Shown one piece after another: positions 45,320 through 54,472 of a stretch of DNA of 64,000 bases. How positions within the stretch are numbered: the stretch's first letter is position 1; each line of letters begins with the position of its first letter. Made by a program: the position numbers and the translations under genes. The stretch spans positions 871,001-935,000 of the forward strand of contig NZ_CP131130.1 in assembly GCF_033705735.1 (NCBI RefSeq). Direction: 5' to 3'. The notes beneath the pieces are model-generated. The model was not told the DNA's origin, searched no databases, and saw only the letters and a program-made list of their open reading frames with translations. The stretch comes from Shinella zoogloeoides. Its GTDB lineage: Bacteria > Pseudomonadota > Alphaproteobacteria > Rhizobiales > Rhizobiaceae.

Positions 45320-46024
45320 ATGAAAATCACCTGGCTCGGCCACTCCGCCTTCCGGATCGAAACGGCGAAGGCCAGAATCCTCATCGACCCGTTCTTCACC
45401 GGCAATCCCGCCTTCGACGAATCGACCCGCAAGGACGCCGTCTCAGGCCTTACCCATGTCCTCTTGACCCACGGCCACGGCGACCATGTCGGCGATACGA
45501 TCAAGATCGCGGCGGAAACCGGCGCGACGGTTCTCGCCAATGCCGACCTTGCCGCCTGGCTCGGCGCGAAGGGCGTGGAGAAGGTCGACATGGGCAATAC
45601 CGGCGGCACCGTGCATTTCGACGGCTTCTCGACCACCTTCGTCAATGCGCTCCATTCCTCCGCGCAGATCACCGAGGACGGCGTTTCCCATTCGCTCGGC
45701 AATGCCAATGGCCTCGTCCTTCATTTCGAGGACGAGCCGACGCTCTACCACATGGGCGACACCGACATCTTCTCCGACATGGCGCTGGTCAACGAGCTGC
45801 ACCAGCCGGAAATCGGCCTCGTGCCGATCGGCGACCGCTTCACCATGGGCGGTGCCGTGGCGGCGCTCGCCTGCCAGCGCTTCTTCAAGTTCGACACCGT
45901 CCTTCCCTGCCACTACGGCTCCTTCGGCATCATCGACCAGACAGCCGACCTCTTCGTGCAGGCGATGGACGGCGCGTCGGCGAAGATCGAGGTGCCTAAG
46001 GTCGGCGGTTCGGTCTCGCGCTGA
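45320..46024 (+). CDS. UPF0173 metal-dependent hydrolase
   Basis: A 234-residue metallo-beta-lactamase-fold enzyme with the zinc motif [11 protein letters not shown] (about residues 49-59), further ligands in MGDTDIFSD (about 148-156), and a C-terminal HYGSFGIID. It matches the UPF0173 family from start ([14 protein letters not shown]) to end. The substrate is unknown. An ATG four bases upstream is out of frame. It is followed by gatC after 104 bp. Confidence 0.93.
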   Translation: MKITWLGHSAFRIETAKARILIDPFFTGNPAFDESTRKDAVSGLTHVLLTHGHGDHVGDTIKIAAETGATVLANADLAAWLGAKGVEKVDMGNTGGTVHFDGFSTTFVNALHSSAQITEDGVSHSLGNANGLVLHFEDEPTLYHMGDTDIFSDMALVNELHQPEIGLVPIGDRFTMGGAVAALACQRFFKFDTVLPCHYGSFGIIDQTADLFVQAMDGASAKIEVPKVGGSVSR

Positions 46025-46128
46025 GCAGCCGGAAAAGCGGCGAGGGGCTGCAAAGGGGGCATTCCCCCGTTGCGCCCCTTGGGCTTGGTCAGTATAGCGG
46101 GTAGGAAATTTCCTGTCGGAGACCATCC

Positions 46129-46416
46129 ATGTCCGTAGATCTAGCCACCGTGAAGCGCGTCGCGCGCCTTGCCCGCATCGCCGTCAGCGAGGAAGAGGCA
46201 AGCCGCATGATGGGCGAGCTGAACGGCATCCTCGGCTTCGTCGAGCAGCTTTCCGAGGTGAATGTCGAGGGCGTCGAGCCGATGACATCCGTCACGCCCA
46301 TGGAGATGCGCAAGCGCGAAGACGTCGTCAACGACGGCAACAAGGCGGACGATATCGTCGCCAATGCCCCGGCGTCCGACCGCAACTTCTTCCAGGTGCC
46401 CAAGGTCGTCGAATAA
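46129..46416 (+). CDS. gatC: Aspartyl/glutamyl-tRNA(Asn/Gln) amidotransferase subunit C
   Basis: Small subunit that holds GatA and GatB together in the amidotransferase converting Glu-tRNA-Gln to Gln-tRNA-Gln. The 95-residue protein has [20 protein letters not shown] (about residues 6-25) and the C-terminal [17 protein letters not shown]. gatA follows after 45 bp. gatB is separated, 3.0 kb further along. Confidence 0.96.
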   Translation: MSVDLATVKRVARLARIAVSEEEASRMMGELNGILGFVEQLSEVNVEGVEPMTSVTPMEMRKREDVVNDGNKADDIVANAPASDRNFFQVPKVVE

Positions 46417-46461
46417 CGCCCTTCGCCGCCAGAGCCGCCCGCTTCCGAAAGTAGTCCTTCC

Positions 46462-47943
46462 ATGACCGAACTCACCCGCCTCACCATTGCCGAAGCCCGC
46501 GAAAAGCTCGGCGCCAAGGAGATCACCGCCGTCGAACTGACGGATGCCTATCTCGGCGCGATCGAGGCCGCGAACGGTGCGCTCAACGCCTATGTCACCG
46601 TCACGCCGGAAAAGGCGCGCGAGATGGCGAAGGCCTCCGACGCCCGCATCGCCGAAGGCAAGGCCGGCGCGCTGGAAGGCATCCCCCTCGGCATCAAGGA
46701 CCTCTTCGCGACCGAGGGCGTGCACACGCAGGCCTGCAGCCACATCCTCGACGGCTTCAAGCCGAAATACGAATCGACCGTCACGCAGAACCTGTGGAAC
46801 GACGGCGCCGTCATGCTCGGCAAGCTGAACATGGACGAGTTCGCCATGGGCTCCTCCAACGAGTCCTCCTATTACGGCCCGGTGAAGAACCCGTGGCGCG
46901 CGGCCGGCTCCAATGCCGATCTCGTGCCGGGCGGCTCCTCGGGCGGTTCGGCCGCCGCCGTCGCCGCGTTCCTGTGCGCCGGCGCGACCGCCACGGATAC
47001 CGGCGGCTCCATCCGCCAGCCCGCCGCCTTCACCGGCACGGTCGGCATCAAGCCGACCTATGGCCGCTGCTCGCGCTGGGGCATCGTCGCCTTCGCCTCC
47101 TCGCTCGACCAGGCAGGCCCCATCGCCCGCGACGTCCGCGACGCGGCGATCCTCCTCAAATCCATGGCTAGCGTAGACGCCAAGGACACGACCTCCGTCG
47201 ATCTGCCGGTGCCGGATTACGAAGCCGCGCTCGGCCAGTCGCTGAAGGGCATGCGCATCGGCATTCCGCGCGAATACCGTGTCGACGGCATGCCGGAAGA
47301 GATCGAGGCGCTCTGGCAGCAGGGCATCGCCTGGCTGAAGGATGCCGGCGCCGATGTCATCGACATCTCCCTGCCGCACACGAAATACGCCCTGCCGGCC
47401 TATTACATCGTCGCCCCGGCGGAAGCCTCCTCGAACCTTGCTCGCTACGACGGCGTGCGCTACGGCCTGCGCGTCGATGGCAAGGATATCGTCGACATGT
47501 ACGAGAAGACCCGTGCGGCCGGCTTCGGCACCGAGGTCAAGCGCCGCATCATGATCGGCACCTATGTGCTCTCGGCCGGCTACTACGACGCCTATTACCT
47601 GCAGGCCCAAAAGGTGCGCACGCTCATCAAGCGCGACTTCGAGCTGGCCTTCCATGCCGGCGTCGATGCCATCCTGACGCCCGCCACCCCGTCGTCGGCC
47701 TTCGGCATCGCCGACGAGGACCTCGCCTCCGATCCGGTGAAGATGTATCTCAACGACATCTTCACGGTGACGGTGAACATGGCCGGCCTGCCGGGCCTTT
47801 CCGTTCCCGCCGGCCTCGATCACAAGGGCCTGCCGCTCGGCCTCCAGCTCATCGGCAAGCCCTTCGAGGAGGAAACCCTCTTCAAGACTGCCCACGTCAT
47901 CGAAAAGGCCGCCGGCCGCTTCGCGCCGACGCGCTGGTGGTAA
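46462..47943 (+). CDS. gatA: Aspartyl/glutamyl-tRNA(Asn/Gln) amidotransferase subunit A
   Basis: Amidase that frees ammonia from glutamine for tRNA-dependent amidation. The 493-residue protein has the amidase signature: the catalytic Lys in [14 protein letters not shown] (about residues 74-87), the first Ser in [17 protein letters not shown] (about 154-170) and the nucleophile region [20 protein letters not shown] (about 176-195). It is co-oriented with gatC. The presence of GatCAB implies no glutaminyl-tRNA synthetase is needed. Confidence 0.97.
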   Translation: MTELTRLTIAEAREKLGAKEITAVELTDAYLGAIEAANGALNAYVTVTPEKAREMAKASDARIAEGKAGALEGIPLGIKDLFATEGVHTQACSHILDGFKPKYESTVTQNLWNDGAVMLGKLNMDEFAMGSSNESSYYGPVKNPWRAAGSNADLVPGGSSGGSAAAVAAFLCAGATATDTGGSIRQPAAFTGTVGIKPTYGRCSRWGIVAFASSLDQAGPIARDVRDAAILLKSMASVDAKDTTSVDLPVPDYEAALGQSLKGMRIGIPREYRVDGMPEEIEALWQQGIAWLKDAGADVIDISLPHTKYALPAYYIVAPAEASSNLARYDGVRYGLRVDGKDIVDMYEKTRAAGFGTEVKRRIMIGTYVLSAGYYDAYYLQAQKVRTLIKRDFELAFHAGVDAILTPATPSSAFGIADEDLASDPVKMYLNDIFTVTVNMAGLPGLSVPAGLDHKGLPLGLQLIGKPFEEETLFKTAHVIEKAAGRFAPTRWW

Positions 47944-48056
47944 GGGGGCGTCCGGCCCCTTATCGGCTTCCGCCTCTTCATCATCTCCGTGGATAGCGGT
48001 CGGCGTCTCTCGCCAACCGCGCCGCGCGGTGCTTTGATGGTGGCGGAGAGAGCCGC

Positions 48057-48569
48057 ATGATCACCGTTCGCAATGCCCTCGAGGAAGATGTACCGGCGCT
48101 GATCGACATCGGCGTCCGGGCCTGGGAACAGGCTGTCATCGGCGTGGCCGACCTCCAGGTGCGGCGCGATCATGCCCGCAATGCCTTCCAGCAGTTCCTC
48201 GCAAGCCATTGGCTGCGCGCCAGCGTCGCCGAATTCGGCGGCGTGCTTGCGGGCTGGGCCTCGCGCGAGGCGCTGGACGACGAGATCACCGATCTCTGGA
48301 TCGATCCGCCGCAGCAGAGGAAGGGGCTCGGCTCGGCCCTGCTTGCCGCCATGGAAAACGAGATCGTCGCGGTCGGATTGGAGGCCGCGCGCCTCCAGAC
48401 GCATGCGCGCAACACTGCGGCCGTCGGCTTCTTCCAGAAGCACGGCTATTCGGTGAGCTGGCTGTCGGTGGATTATTCGCCGCGGCTCGACCGCAACGTC
48501 GAATCGATCGGCCTGCGCCGGCAGCTCGTCGCGGACGAGCCGATCGGCTACGGGCCGGGCGGTTTTTGA
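48057..48569 (+). CDS. GNAT family N-acetyltransferase
   Basis: A 170-residue acetyltransferase with the acetyl-CoA loop QQRKGLGSALLAAME (about residues 85-99) and the C-terminal HARNTAAVGFFQKHGYSV motif. The substrate is unknown. It converges, with 32 bp between stops, on a YjhX-family gene. In E. coli yjhX is paired with yjhQ, a GNAT-type gene reported as its antitoxin, so this neighbour may be functionally linked. That link is inferred. Confidence 0.88.
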   Translation: MITVRNALEEDVPALIDIGVRAWEQAVIGVADLQVRRDHARNAFQQFLASHWLRASVAEFGGVLAGWASREALDDEITDLWIDPPQQRKGLGSALLAAMENEIVAVGLEAARLQTHARNTAAVGFFQKHGYSVSWLSVDYSPRLDRNVESIGLRRQLVADEPIGYGPGGF

Positions 48570-48601
48570 GGGAGGCGGGCTTTCGCCGCGCCTCCCGTCG
48601 G

Positions 48602-48862
48602 TCACTGGTTATCCTGCTGCGCGCGCACCAGCTCCAGGCCCCGCTGCGTGATGCGGTAGGGCCTGCCGCCGGAAGACGCGATGCAGCGCCGGCGTTTCAG
48701 CTTGCGGAAAAGTTCGAGATCGAGGCCGCCCGCCCGCCAGCCGTCCCGCGTGATGCAGGCGACCGTCACGATCTTCCTGTCGTCGTCGTCTTTTTCGATA
48801 TCGATCCTGCCGCCCTGGGCGAGCAGATGGAGGATGCGCTGTTCGGCGCGTGAAATGTCCAT
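48602..48862 (-). CDS. yjhX: YjhX/TopAI family protein (UPF0386)
   Basis: An 86-residue winged-helix-like protein. MDISRAEQRILHLLAQGGRI at the N-terminus, FRKLKRRRCIASSGGRPYRI in the middle and RGLELVRAQQDN at the end align with E. coli YjhX over the full length. YjhX (TopAI) binds and inhibits DNA topoisomerase I there. The chromosomal topA is in this window at 33788-36445. Activity as a toxin in this species is unproven; many chromosomal copies may be regulatory or neutral. Confidence 0.9.
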   Translation of the reverse strand: MDISRAEQRILHLLAQGGRIDIEKDDDDRKIVTVACITRDGWRAGGLDLELFRKLKRRRCIASSGGRPYRITQRGLELVRAQQDNQ

Positions 48863-49015
48863 TGTCCTGAGAATCCATCCGGCGTTCGAATGAACGCGAA
48901 AAAACGTTCCGCCACCGAAGGGTGGCAGGGCTCATCGTTTTTCCGACCCTGCGCGCAAGCTTTCGCGGGCAGGGTCCTCAGCGGGCCTCAGAGCTAGACA
49001 TCAAAACCCCATTGC

Positions 49016-49043
49016 GGATGCCCCGGAAATAGCCGGGGCATCC
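49016..49043 (-). terminator. Terminator-type hairpin after the FAD oxidoreductase gene
   Basis: GGATGCCCCGG (49016-49026) and CCGGGGCATCC (49033-49043) form a perfect 11-bp stem with a 6-base loop, seven bases after the stop at 49051. The T tract on the minus strand (GGGGTTTTG) begins several bases after the stem, so efficiency is uncertain. Confidence 0.6.
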
Positions 49044-49050
49044 ATAAAGG

Positions 49051-49953
49051 TCAATGCGCGGGCCAGATCAGCGAATGGTGCAGGAAGACGCCGGTTTTCA
49101 CGCCATTGGCCGAGGCGAGCGAGATATTGGCCGCGCCGAGCGCGATGTCGCCGGCGGCATAGAGGCCGGGCAGGGAGGTCTGGCCGGTGTCGTCGGTGTC
49201 GAGGATGCTGCCGACGGGCGTCTCCTTCAGCTTCAGGCCGCGGTCGGCCGGAATGGCGCTGCGCACCCGCGCCTCCGGCATGACGAACAGCGCCTTGACC
49301 AGCGTCGGAATGCCGGGGCCGGTCTCGATGGCGAGCATGCCGTCAGGGCCATCCGAAATGGCCGTGACGCGGCCCGGCCGCAGCTTCACATTGCGCGCGG
49401 CGAGAACGGCAAGGGCCTCCTCGTCCGGCTCCGGCACCTGATTGGTGAAGAGCGTGACATTGCCCCAGTCGGCGACCACCGCCGCGAAGCGCGCGGCCTC
49501 CGCCGTGCGCGCGAGTACCCCGACCGGCCCGCCGCCCACTTCATAGCCATGGCAATAGGGGCAATGCAGCACCGTCTTGCCCCAGCGCTCCGCAAGGCCC
49601 GGGATGGCGGGCAGCCGGTCCTCGAAACCCGTCGCGAGCAGCACGCGCCGCGCCGCGATCCGCCCGCCGTCGCCGGTGACCACGCAGAAGGCGTCCCTTT
49701 CCCCCTCCAGCCGCTCGGCCGGCGCATCGCGGAAGGTCACGGTCTCGTAGGCGGCAAGCTGGCGGCGGGCATCGGCAAGGATCTCGCCGCCCGGCCTTCC
49801 GTCCTGCGCGAGGAAGCCGTGCGAATGGGCGGCGAAGCGGTTGCGCGGCTCGCCGGTGTCGACAATGGTGATGCGGCGGCGGGCGCGGGCGAGCTGCATG
49901 GCGGCGGAAAGGCCGGCAAAGCCCCCGCCGATGATGATGGCATCTTCGGTCAT
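49051..49953 (-). CDS. NAD(P)/FAD-dependent oxidoreductase, thioredoxin-reductase-like
   Basis: A 300-residue flavoprotein with a dinucleotide-binding N-terminus [20 protein letters not shown] (about residues 7-26). The redox region reads [12 protein letters not shown] (about 129-140), a CxxC in the position of the thioredoxin-reductase disulfide, and the end has [12 protein letters not shown]. It is the single-gene AhpF/TrxB-like type without a partner thioredoxin here. It lies 84 bp downstream of an Rrf2 regulator on the same strand and is probably its target. Confidence 0.88.
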   Translation of the reverse strand: MTEDAIIIGGGFAGLSAAMQLARARRRITIVDTGEPRNRFAAHSHGFLAQDGRPGGEILADARRQLAAYETVTFRDAPAERLEGERDAFCVVTGDGGRIAARRVLLATGFEDRLPAIPGLAERWGKTVLHCPYCHGYEVGGGPVGVLARTAEAARFAAVVADWGNVTLFTNQVPEPDEEALAVLAARNVKLRPGRVTAISDGPDGMLAIETGPGIPTLVKALFVMPEARVRSAIPADRGLKLKETPVGSILDTDDTGQTSLPGLYAAGDIALGAANISLASANGVKTGVFLHHSLIWPAH

Positions 49954-50037
49954 GGTTCATCCTTTCTATGGAGCGAGCGGCATCGTTCGGCCGGCCGGTG
50001 CCGCCCGTTCGATGCAGGTCTTGGGGATTGGTTGCCT

Positions 50038-50481
50038 TCAGCCGGTGTCGGCCCGGCAGTGTTTCGCCGCCATCCGGAAATCGGCCGCGAGATCGGCCAG
50101 TGTCGTGCCGGCGAAGCGCGCCATCAGGATCGCCTCGGCATCCTTCAGCGCGTCGCCGATCACCCGGTTGACGGATTGCTCGACCACGCAGCCCGGCATT
50201 TCCGTCGCCGGGCCGATCTGGAAGAGGATCGGCTCGCCGAGCGCATTGTAGATGTCGAGCAGCGAGATTTCGGCGAGCGGCCGGGCGAAATGCCAGCCGC
50301 CACCATGGCCGCGGCCGGATTGCACGATGCCGGCCTCGCGCAGCCCGGCCATGGTGCGCCGGACGACGACGGCATTGGTGTCGAGGCAGAGCGCGAGATC
50401 GTCCGAGGTCATCGGCTCCTCGCGCTCGGCCATGTGCATGAGTGCATGGAGCACGGCGGAAAGGCGGCTGTTTCTTTTCAT
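50038..50481 (-). CDS. Rrf2 family transcriptional regulator
   Basis: A 147-residue winged-helix regulator starting [20 protein letters not shown]; the helix-turn-helix covers about residues 25-60 ([20 protein letters not shown]), followed by [14 protein letters not shown]. It lacks the tight three-cysteine cluster that binds Fe-S in IscR/RirA/NsrR, with only three scattered cysteines. It is followed by a flavin oxidoreductase, so redox or electrophile sensing is plausible. A palindrome directly upstream of the start suggests autoregulation. Confidence 0.9.
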   Translation of the reverse strand: MKRNSRLSAVLHALMHMAEREEPMTSDDLALCLDTNAVVVRRTMAGLREAGIVQSGRGHGGGWHFARPLAEISLLDIYNALGEPILFQIGPATEMPGCVVEQSVNRVIGDALKDAEAILMARFAGTTLADLAADFRMAAKHCRADTG

Positions 50482-50498
50482 GTAACAATAATAGTTAC
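50482..50498 (-). promoter_or_regulatory. Candidate Rrf2 operator
   Basis: GTAAC (50482-50486), seven A/T-rich bases, GTTAC (50494-50498) form a 17-bp dyad touching the regulator start codon. The AT-rich core stands out from the GC-rich surroundings. The site would cover the promoter or the translation start of the Rrf2-oxidoreductase unit. Confidence 0.6.
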
Positions 50499-50538
50499 GA
50501 ATCCTGCCGCATGTCAACACATGCCGGCGAAAGGGGTA

Positions 50539-50844
50539 TCAGCCGGCACGCAGCATATCGAGGAGACTAGGGCCGAAGATCAGGGCCACAGGGACCAGCG
50601 CCACATGCAGCACGAGGATCGCCATGAGCTGCGTTCGGAACGGCTCCTTGCGCGTCTTGTGCCGCAGCAGCCGCTGCGCGGCGACGGCGCCGAGACTGCC
50701 GCCGAGGAAGGCGAACTGCAGCAGCCGCGCCTCGGAAACGCGCCAATGGCCGTCCCGCGCCGCTTTCTTGTCCCACCAGTAGAGGCAGAACGTGATGATG
50801 TTGAAGAGAAGGAAGATGACGAAAAGCGTTGTTGTCGTGCCCAT
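50539..50844 (-). CDS. DUF1294 family membrane protein
   Basis: A 101-residue protein with an N-terminal transmembrane helix (about residues 5-24), the motif [20 protein letters not shown] (about 22-41), a second hydrophobic stretch containing [21 protein letters not shown], and a C-terminal helix. This is the DUF1294 family; no cold-shock domain is fused, unlike some members. The function is unknown. It is divergent from gatB. Confidence 0.9.
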   Translation of the reverse strand: MGTTTTLFVIFLLFNIITFCLYWWDKKAARDGHWRVSEARLLQFAFLGGSLGAVAAQRLLRHKTRKEPFRTQLMAILVLHVALVPVALIFGPSLLDMLRAG

Positions 50845-50973
50845 GGCATGCTTTTAGCCGATCATCCTTGCGGCTTGGCTAACGAGGGTGGACGGCACCC
50901 GCTGAAAACCTTGCGCCGCCTGCCCATATGTTCTACCGAGACAGCACCGAAGACACCACAAAAAGAGCCTGCA

Positions 50974-52476
50974 ATGACCCTCGTCGACGTCCGCACCCCC
51001 GATCCGAAACGCTTGATCCCCGGCGCCACCGGCGACTGGGAAGTCATCATCGGCATGGAGGTGCACGCGCAGGTCCTTTCCAATTCCAAGCTCTTCTCCG
51101 GCGCATCGACCGAATTCGGCAAGGCGCCGAATGCCAACGTCTCGCTGGTCGATGCCGCCATGCCCGGCATGCTGCCGGTCATCAACGAGGAATGCGTCAG
51201 GCAGGCGGTGCGCACGGGCCTCGGCCTGAAGGCGCAGATCAACCACCGCTCGATCTTCGACCGCAAGAACTACTTCTATCCGGACCTGCCGCAGGGCTAC
51301 CAGATCTCGCAGTTCAAGGACCCGATCGTCGGCGAGGGCAAGATCACCATCTCGCTCGGCCCGGACCGCCAAGGCAATTTCGAGGATATCGAGATCGGCA
51401 TCGAGCGCCTGCATCTGGAGCAGGACGCCGGCAAGTCGATGCACGACCAGCATCCGACCATGTCCTATGTCGACCTCAACCGTTCGGGCGTCGCGCTGAT
51501 GGAGATCGTCTCCAAGCCGGACATGCGCTCCTCGGACGAGGCCAAGGCCTATATGACGAAGCTGCGCTCCATCGTGCGCTATCTCGGCACCTGCGACGGC
51601 AACATGGACGAGGGTTCCATGCGCGCCGACGTCAACGTCTCCGTGCGCCGCCCGGGCGAGGCCTTCGGCACGCGCTGCGAGATCAAGAACGTCAACTCCA
51701 TCCGCTTCATCGGCCAGGCCATCGAATATGAGGCCCGCCGCCAGATCGGCATTCTGGAGGATGGCGGCAGCATCGACCAGGAAACCCGCCTCTTCGATCC
51801 CGGCAAGGGTGAGACGCGCTCCATGCGCTCGAAGGAAGATGCGCACGACTACCGCTATTTCCCCGACCCGGACCTGCTGCCGCTGGAATTCGACAACGAA
51901 TTCGTCGGTGCGCTGCTTGCCGACCTGCCGGAACTGCCGGACGACAAGAAGATCCGCTTCGTCAAGGATCTCGGCCTTTCCGTCTACGACGCCTCGGTGC
52001 TCGTCTCGGAAAAGGCGATCGCCGACTATTACGAGGCCGTGGCCGCCGGCCGCGACGGCAAGATCGCCGCGAACTGGGTCATCAACGACTTGCTGGGCGC
52101 CTTGAACAAGGACGGCAAAGCCATTGAAGAGACTCCGGTTTCGCCCGCCCAGCTCGGCGGCATCATCGATCTCATCAAGGACGGCACCATCTCCGGCAAG
52201 ATCGCCAAGGACCTCTTCGAGATCGTCTGGAACGAGGGCGGCAATCCGGCCGAGATCGTCGAGGCGCGCGGCCTCAAGCAGGTGACCGATACCGGCGCCA
52301 TCGAGAAGGCCGTTGACGAGATCATCGCCGCGAACCCGGATCAGGTCGAGAAGGTCAAGGCCAAGCCGACGCTCGCCGGCTGGTTCGTCGGCCAGGTCAT
52401 GAAGGCGACGGGCGGCAAGGCCAATCCGCAGGCCGTGCAGGCGCTGGTCAAGGCCAAGCTCGGCATCGAGGAATAA
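50974..52476 (+). CDS. gatB: Aspartyl/glutamyl-tRNA(Asn/Gln) amidotransferase subunit B
   Basis: tRNA-binding and kinase subunit of the GatCAB amidotransferase. The 500-residue protein has [20 protein letters not shown] (about residues 22-41), the [17 protein letters not shown] motif (about 97-113) and the YqeY-like tail domain (about 350-500). It lies 3.0 kb from gatA, with the GNAT/YjhX, flavoprotein/Rrf2 and DUF1294 genes between. A GTG-started GNAT gene follows after four bases. Confidence 0.97.
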   Translation: MTLVDVRTPDPKRLIPGATGDWEVIIGMEVHAQVLSNSKLFSGASTEFGKAPNANVSLVDAAMPGMLPVINEECVRQAVRTGLGLKAQINHRSIFDRKNYFYPDLPQGYQISQFKDPIVGEGKITISLGPDRQGNFEDIEIGIERLHLEQDAGKSMHDQHPTMSYVDLNRSGVALMEIVSKPDMRSSDEAKAYMTKLRSIVRYLGTCDGNMDEGSMRADVNVSVRRPGEAFGTRCEIKNVNSIRFIGQAIEYEARRQIGILEDGGSIDQETRLFDPGKGETRSMRSKEDAHDYRYFPDPDLLPLEFDNEFVGALLADLPELPDDKKIRFVKDLGLSVYDASVLVSEKAIADYYEAVAAGRDGKIAANWVINDLLGALNKDGKAIEETPVSPAQLGGIIDLIKDGTISGKIAKDLFEIVWNEGGNPAEIVEARGLKQVTDTGAIEKAVDEIIAANPDQVEKVKAKPTLAGWFVGQVMKATGGKANPQAVQALVKAKLGIEE

Positions 52477-52480
52477 TCCG

Positions 52481-52975
52481 GTGTTTTTCGTCCGCACGGC
52501 CTCCGAGCGCGATCTGGCGAAGGTCAGCGCGCTTCTGGCCGAGACGTGGCATGCGACCTATGACGCGCTCTACGGTGCCGACAAGGTGAGCGAGATCACC
52601 GCGCACTGGCATTCCGTGCCGGCGCTCAAGGCCAAGCTGGAACGCAAGGACAGCGAGTTCGTCGTCGCAGACAACGGCAGGGAACTGGCCGGCATGGGCT
52701 ATGTTGCCATGTCGAAGGACCGGCCGAAGACGGCCTTCCTGCGCCAGCTCTACGTGCTGCCGCGCTATCAGCGTCAGGGCATCGGCCGCGACATGTTCGC
52801 CGAGCTCGAAACCTGCTTTCCCGATGCCGAATACATGCGGCTTCATGTCGAGCCGCGCAACGGCGCTGCCATTTCATTCTATGAGCGGCTGGGCTTCGAA
52901 AAGATCGGCGAAGCGACGGAAGGCGGCGCGCTGGGACTTCCCGCGCTCGTTCTGGAAAAACGGCTCGACTTCTAG
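52481..52975 (+). CDS. GNAT family N-acetyltransferase
   Basis: A 164-residue acetyltransferase starting with GTG. The acetyl-CoA loop is YVLPRYQRQGIGRDMFAELE (about residues 88-107), with VEPRNGAAISFYERLGFEKI near the end. The substrate is unknown. The spacing of four bases after gatB implies translational coupling, an arrangement common in rhizobia. Confidence 0.92.
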   Translation: MFFVRTASERDLAKVSALLAETWHATYDALYGADKVSEITAHWHSVPALKAKLERKDSEFVVADNGRELAGMGYVAMSKDRPKTAFLRQLYVLPRYQRQGIGRDMFAELETCFPDAEYMRLHVEPRNGAAISFYERLGFEKIGEATEGGALGLPALVLEKRLDF

Positions 52976-53036
52976 GGCGGTTTCGGCAAGGCGGCCGCCG
53001 GCTTTCGTCGGATCGTCCGAGCGTCAGATACACGAA

Positions 53037-53064
53037 GGCCCGCCGTCCTTTCGGGTGGCGGGCC
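53037..53064. terminator. Hairpin between convergent gatB-GNAT and the small secreted protein gene
   Basis: GGCCCGCC (53037-53044) and GGCGGGCC (53057-53064) form a perfect 8-bp stem with a 12-base loop, midway between two convergent transcription units. Neither side has a long T tract, so it may be a weak bidirectional terminator. Confidence 0.5.
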
Positions 53065-53094
53065 GCTTCTGCAAAGTAGCGATATTCCAGGGTA

Positions 53095-53340
53095 TCAGCG
53101 GGTCAGAACGGCGCGGGGCTGGTTGTTGTCCGAGTTGAGCAGGACGCTGACGGACGTGCCGGAAGCGAGGTTTGCCGGGACCGGAACGCTGTTCGGCAGG
53201 GTGACGGTCTTGCCGTCCTGGAAGGAGATGACGCCGGTGCGGGCATTGTAGTCCTGCACGATGCCGCTGACGGATGCGGCCGAGGCCGAGCCTGCTGCGA
53301 GGAGGGCGAGGGCTGCGACGGAGAGAGCGATCGTTTTCAT
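53095..53340 (-). CDS. Small secreted DUF1344-like protein, tandem copy 1
   Basis: An 81-residue exported protein: signal peptide MKTIALSVAALALLAAGSASA, then a mature about 60-residue domain with SGIVQDYNARTGVISFQDGK and TVTLPNSVPVPANL. This small beta-rich pattern resembles the DUF1344 proteins of rhizobia. An AAGGAAAC ribosome site precedes the ATG. The next gene upstream on the same strand is a near-identical copy. The function is unknown; periplasmic location is inferred from the signal. Confidence 0.82.
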   Translation of the reverse strand: MKTIALSVAALALLAAGSASAASVSGIVQDYNARTGVISFQDGKTVTLPNSVPVPANLASGTSVSVLLNSDNNQPRAVLTR

Positions 53341-53378
53341 TTTCAGTTTCCTTTTTGCTGTGTTGTGCTTGGGAGGGC

Positions 53379-53624
53379 TCAGCGGGTCAGAACGGCGCGG
53401 GGCTGGTTGTTGTCCGAGTTGAGCAGGACGCTGACGGACGTGCCGGAAGCGAGGTTTGCCGGAACCGGAACGCTGTTCGGCAGGGTCACGGTCTTGCCGT
53501 CCTGGAAGGAGATGACGCCGGTGCGGGCATTGTAGTCCTGCACGATGCCGCTGACGGATGCGGCCGATGCCGAGCCTGCTGCGAGAAGAGCGAGGGCGGC
53601 GACGGAGAGAGCGATCTTTTTCAT
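53379..53624 (-). CDS. Small secreted DUF1344-like protein, tandem copy 2
   Basis: An 81-residue protein identical to copy 1 except Lys for Thr at residue 3. The two coding sequences differ at seven of 246 bases, six of them silent, while the leader sequences have diverged more. The ATG at 53624 follows AAGGTGATTAAC; a GTG nine bases upstream is less likely. Stop-to-start distance to copy 1 is 38 bp, so they could share a transcript. Confidence 0.82.
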   Translation of the reverse strand: MKKIALSVAALALLAAGSASAASVSGIVQDYNARTGVISFQDGKTVTLPNSVPVPANLASGTSVSVLLNSDNNQPRAVLTR

Positions 53625-54000
53625 GTTAATCACCTTGTTTGCTTCGTTGAGCTTGCCGAAGCGACATGATGTCCGCTTCGATGATTAACATGTAGGGCCC
53701 TCATTAAATGGTTACTAGTGCAAAAATTATGACCGCTGTGTTCATAAAAAAAGAACGGCATTTCAATTGTTTATCACGAAAACGCGATTGCCCTTGAAAA
53801 GCGCTGCAGGCATTCCGACATCTTTCGGCTGCCTGTAAACGAGCCGAGGGACGAGCATCGGCTGCGACGGCGGGCGCGTCGAAAAGGCAGGTGGGAAGCC
53901 GCCGGAATCGCTGGACATTTCGGCTATGGCGCGCCATAAGCTGAGGAAATATCAGTCGCGGGCCGCGCTTTCGGCATGGCCCTGCCAAGGACGCCAGCCC
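53625..54000. other. 376-bp gap upstream of NDUFA12
   Basis: It holds the leader and promoter of the tandem secreted-protein genes on one side and of NDUFA12 on the other. An AT-rich core lies at about 53681-53765. CGAAGCG (53657-53663) and CGCTTCG (53674-53680) form an imperfect hairpin near the minus-strand leader. I see no further gene. Confidence 0.5.
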
Positions 54001-54396
54001 ATGAACCTTCTCAAGCAGATTTTCACCTGGTGGAACGGTCAAACGATCGGCACCCGTTTCCATACCTGGCGCTTCGGCACCCGGGTCGGCCAGGACGAAT
54101 TCGGCAATGTCTACTATCAGGGCGGCAAGGATTCCGAAGGCCGCACGCGCCGCTGGGTGATCTATAACGGCTATGCCGACGCGTCCGCCATCCCGGCCGG
54201 CTGGCACGGCTGGATGCACCACCGCACCGACGTTTCCCCGGCTGACGAGGAATACAAGGCGCGCGAGTGGCAGAAGTCGCACCGTCCGAACCCGACCGGC
54301 ACCTCGCAGGCCTATCGTCCGCCGGGCTCGCTTGCCGCTGCCGGCGAGCGTCCGCGCGTGACGGGCGACTACGACGCCTGGACGCCGGGCAACTGA
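54001..54396 (+). CDS. NDUFA12 family complex I accessory subunit
   Basis: A 131-residue homologue of mitochondrial NDUFA12, one of the supernumerary complex I subunits shared with alphaproteobacteria. The start MNLLKQIFTWWNGQTIGTRF at 54001 is the conserved N-terminus; an in-frame ATG at 53926 would add unconserved residues. FGTRVGQDEFGNVYYQGGKD (about residues 24-43) and GWHGWMHHRTD (about 68-78) are typical. It lies 45 kb from the nuo genes and upstream of DUF2155, the usual rhizobial neighbour. Confidence 0.93.
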   Translation: MNLLKQIFTWWNGQTIGTRFHTWRFGTRVGQDEFGNVYYQGGKDSEGRTRRWVIYNGYADASAIPAGWHGWMHHRTDVSPADEEYKAREWQKSHRPNPTGTSQAYRPPGSLAAAGERPRVTGDYDAWTPGN

Positions 54397-54472
54397 TACC
54401 GATTTGGCCACATTTCGCCGGTAGCTCGAAGCGACCGGCGGCGGCCGGTTCGGATCGCAGGAGACGGCATCG

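Larger units (their letters stand above)
53095..53624. repeat. Tandem gene duplication, 284-bp period
   Basis: The 246-bp units 53095-53340 and 53379-53624 are about 97 percent identical. High identity covers exactly the coding sequence from stop to start; flanks are only loosely alignable. Confidence 0.9.
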
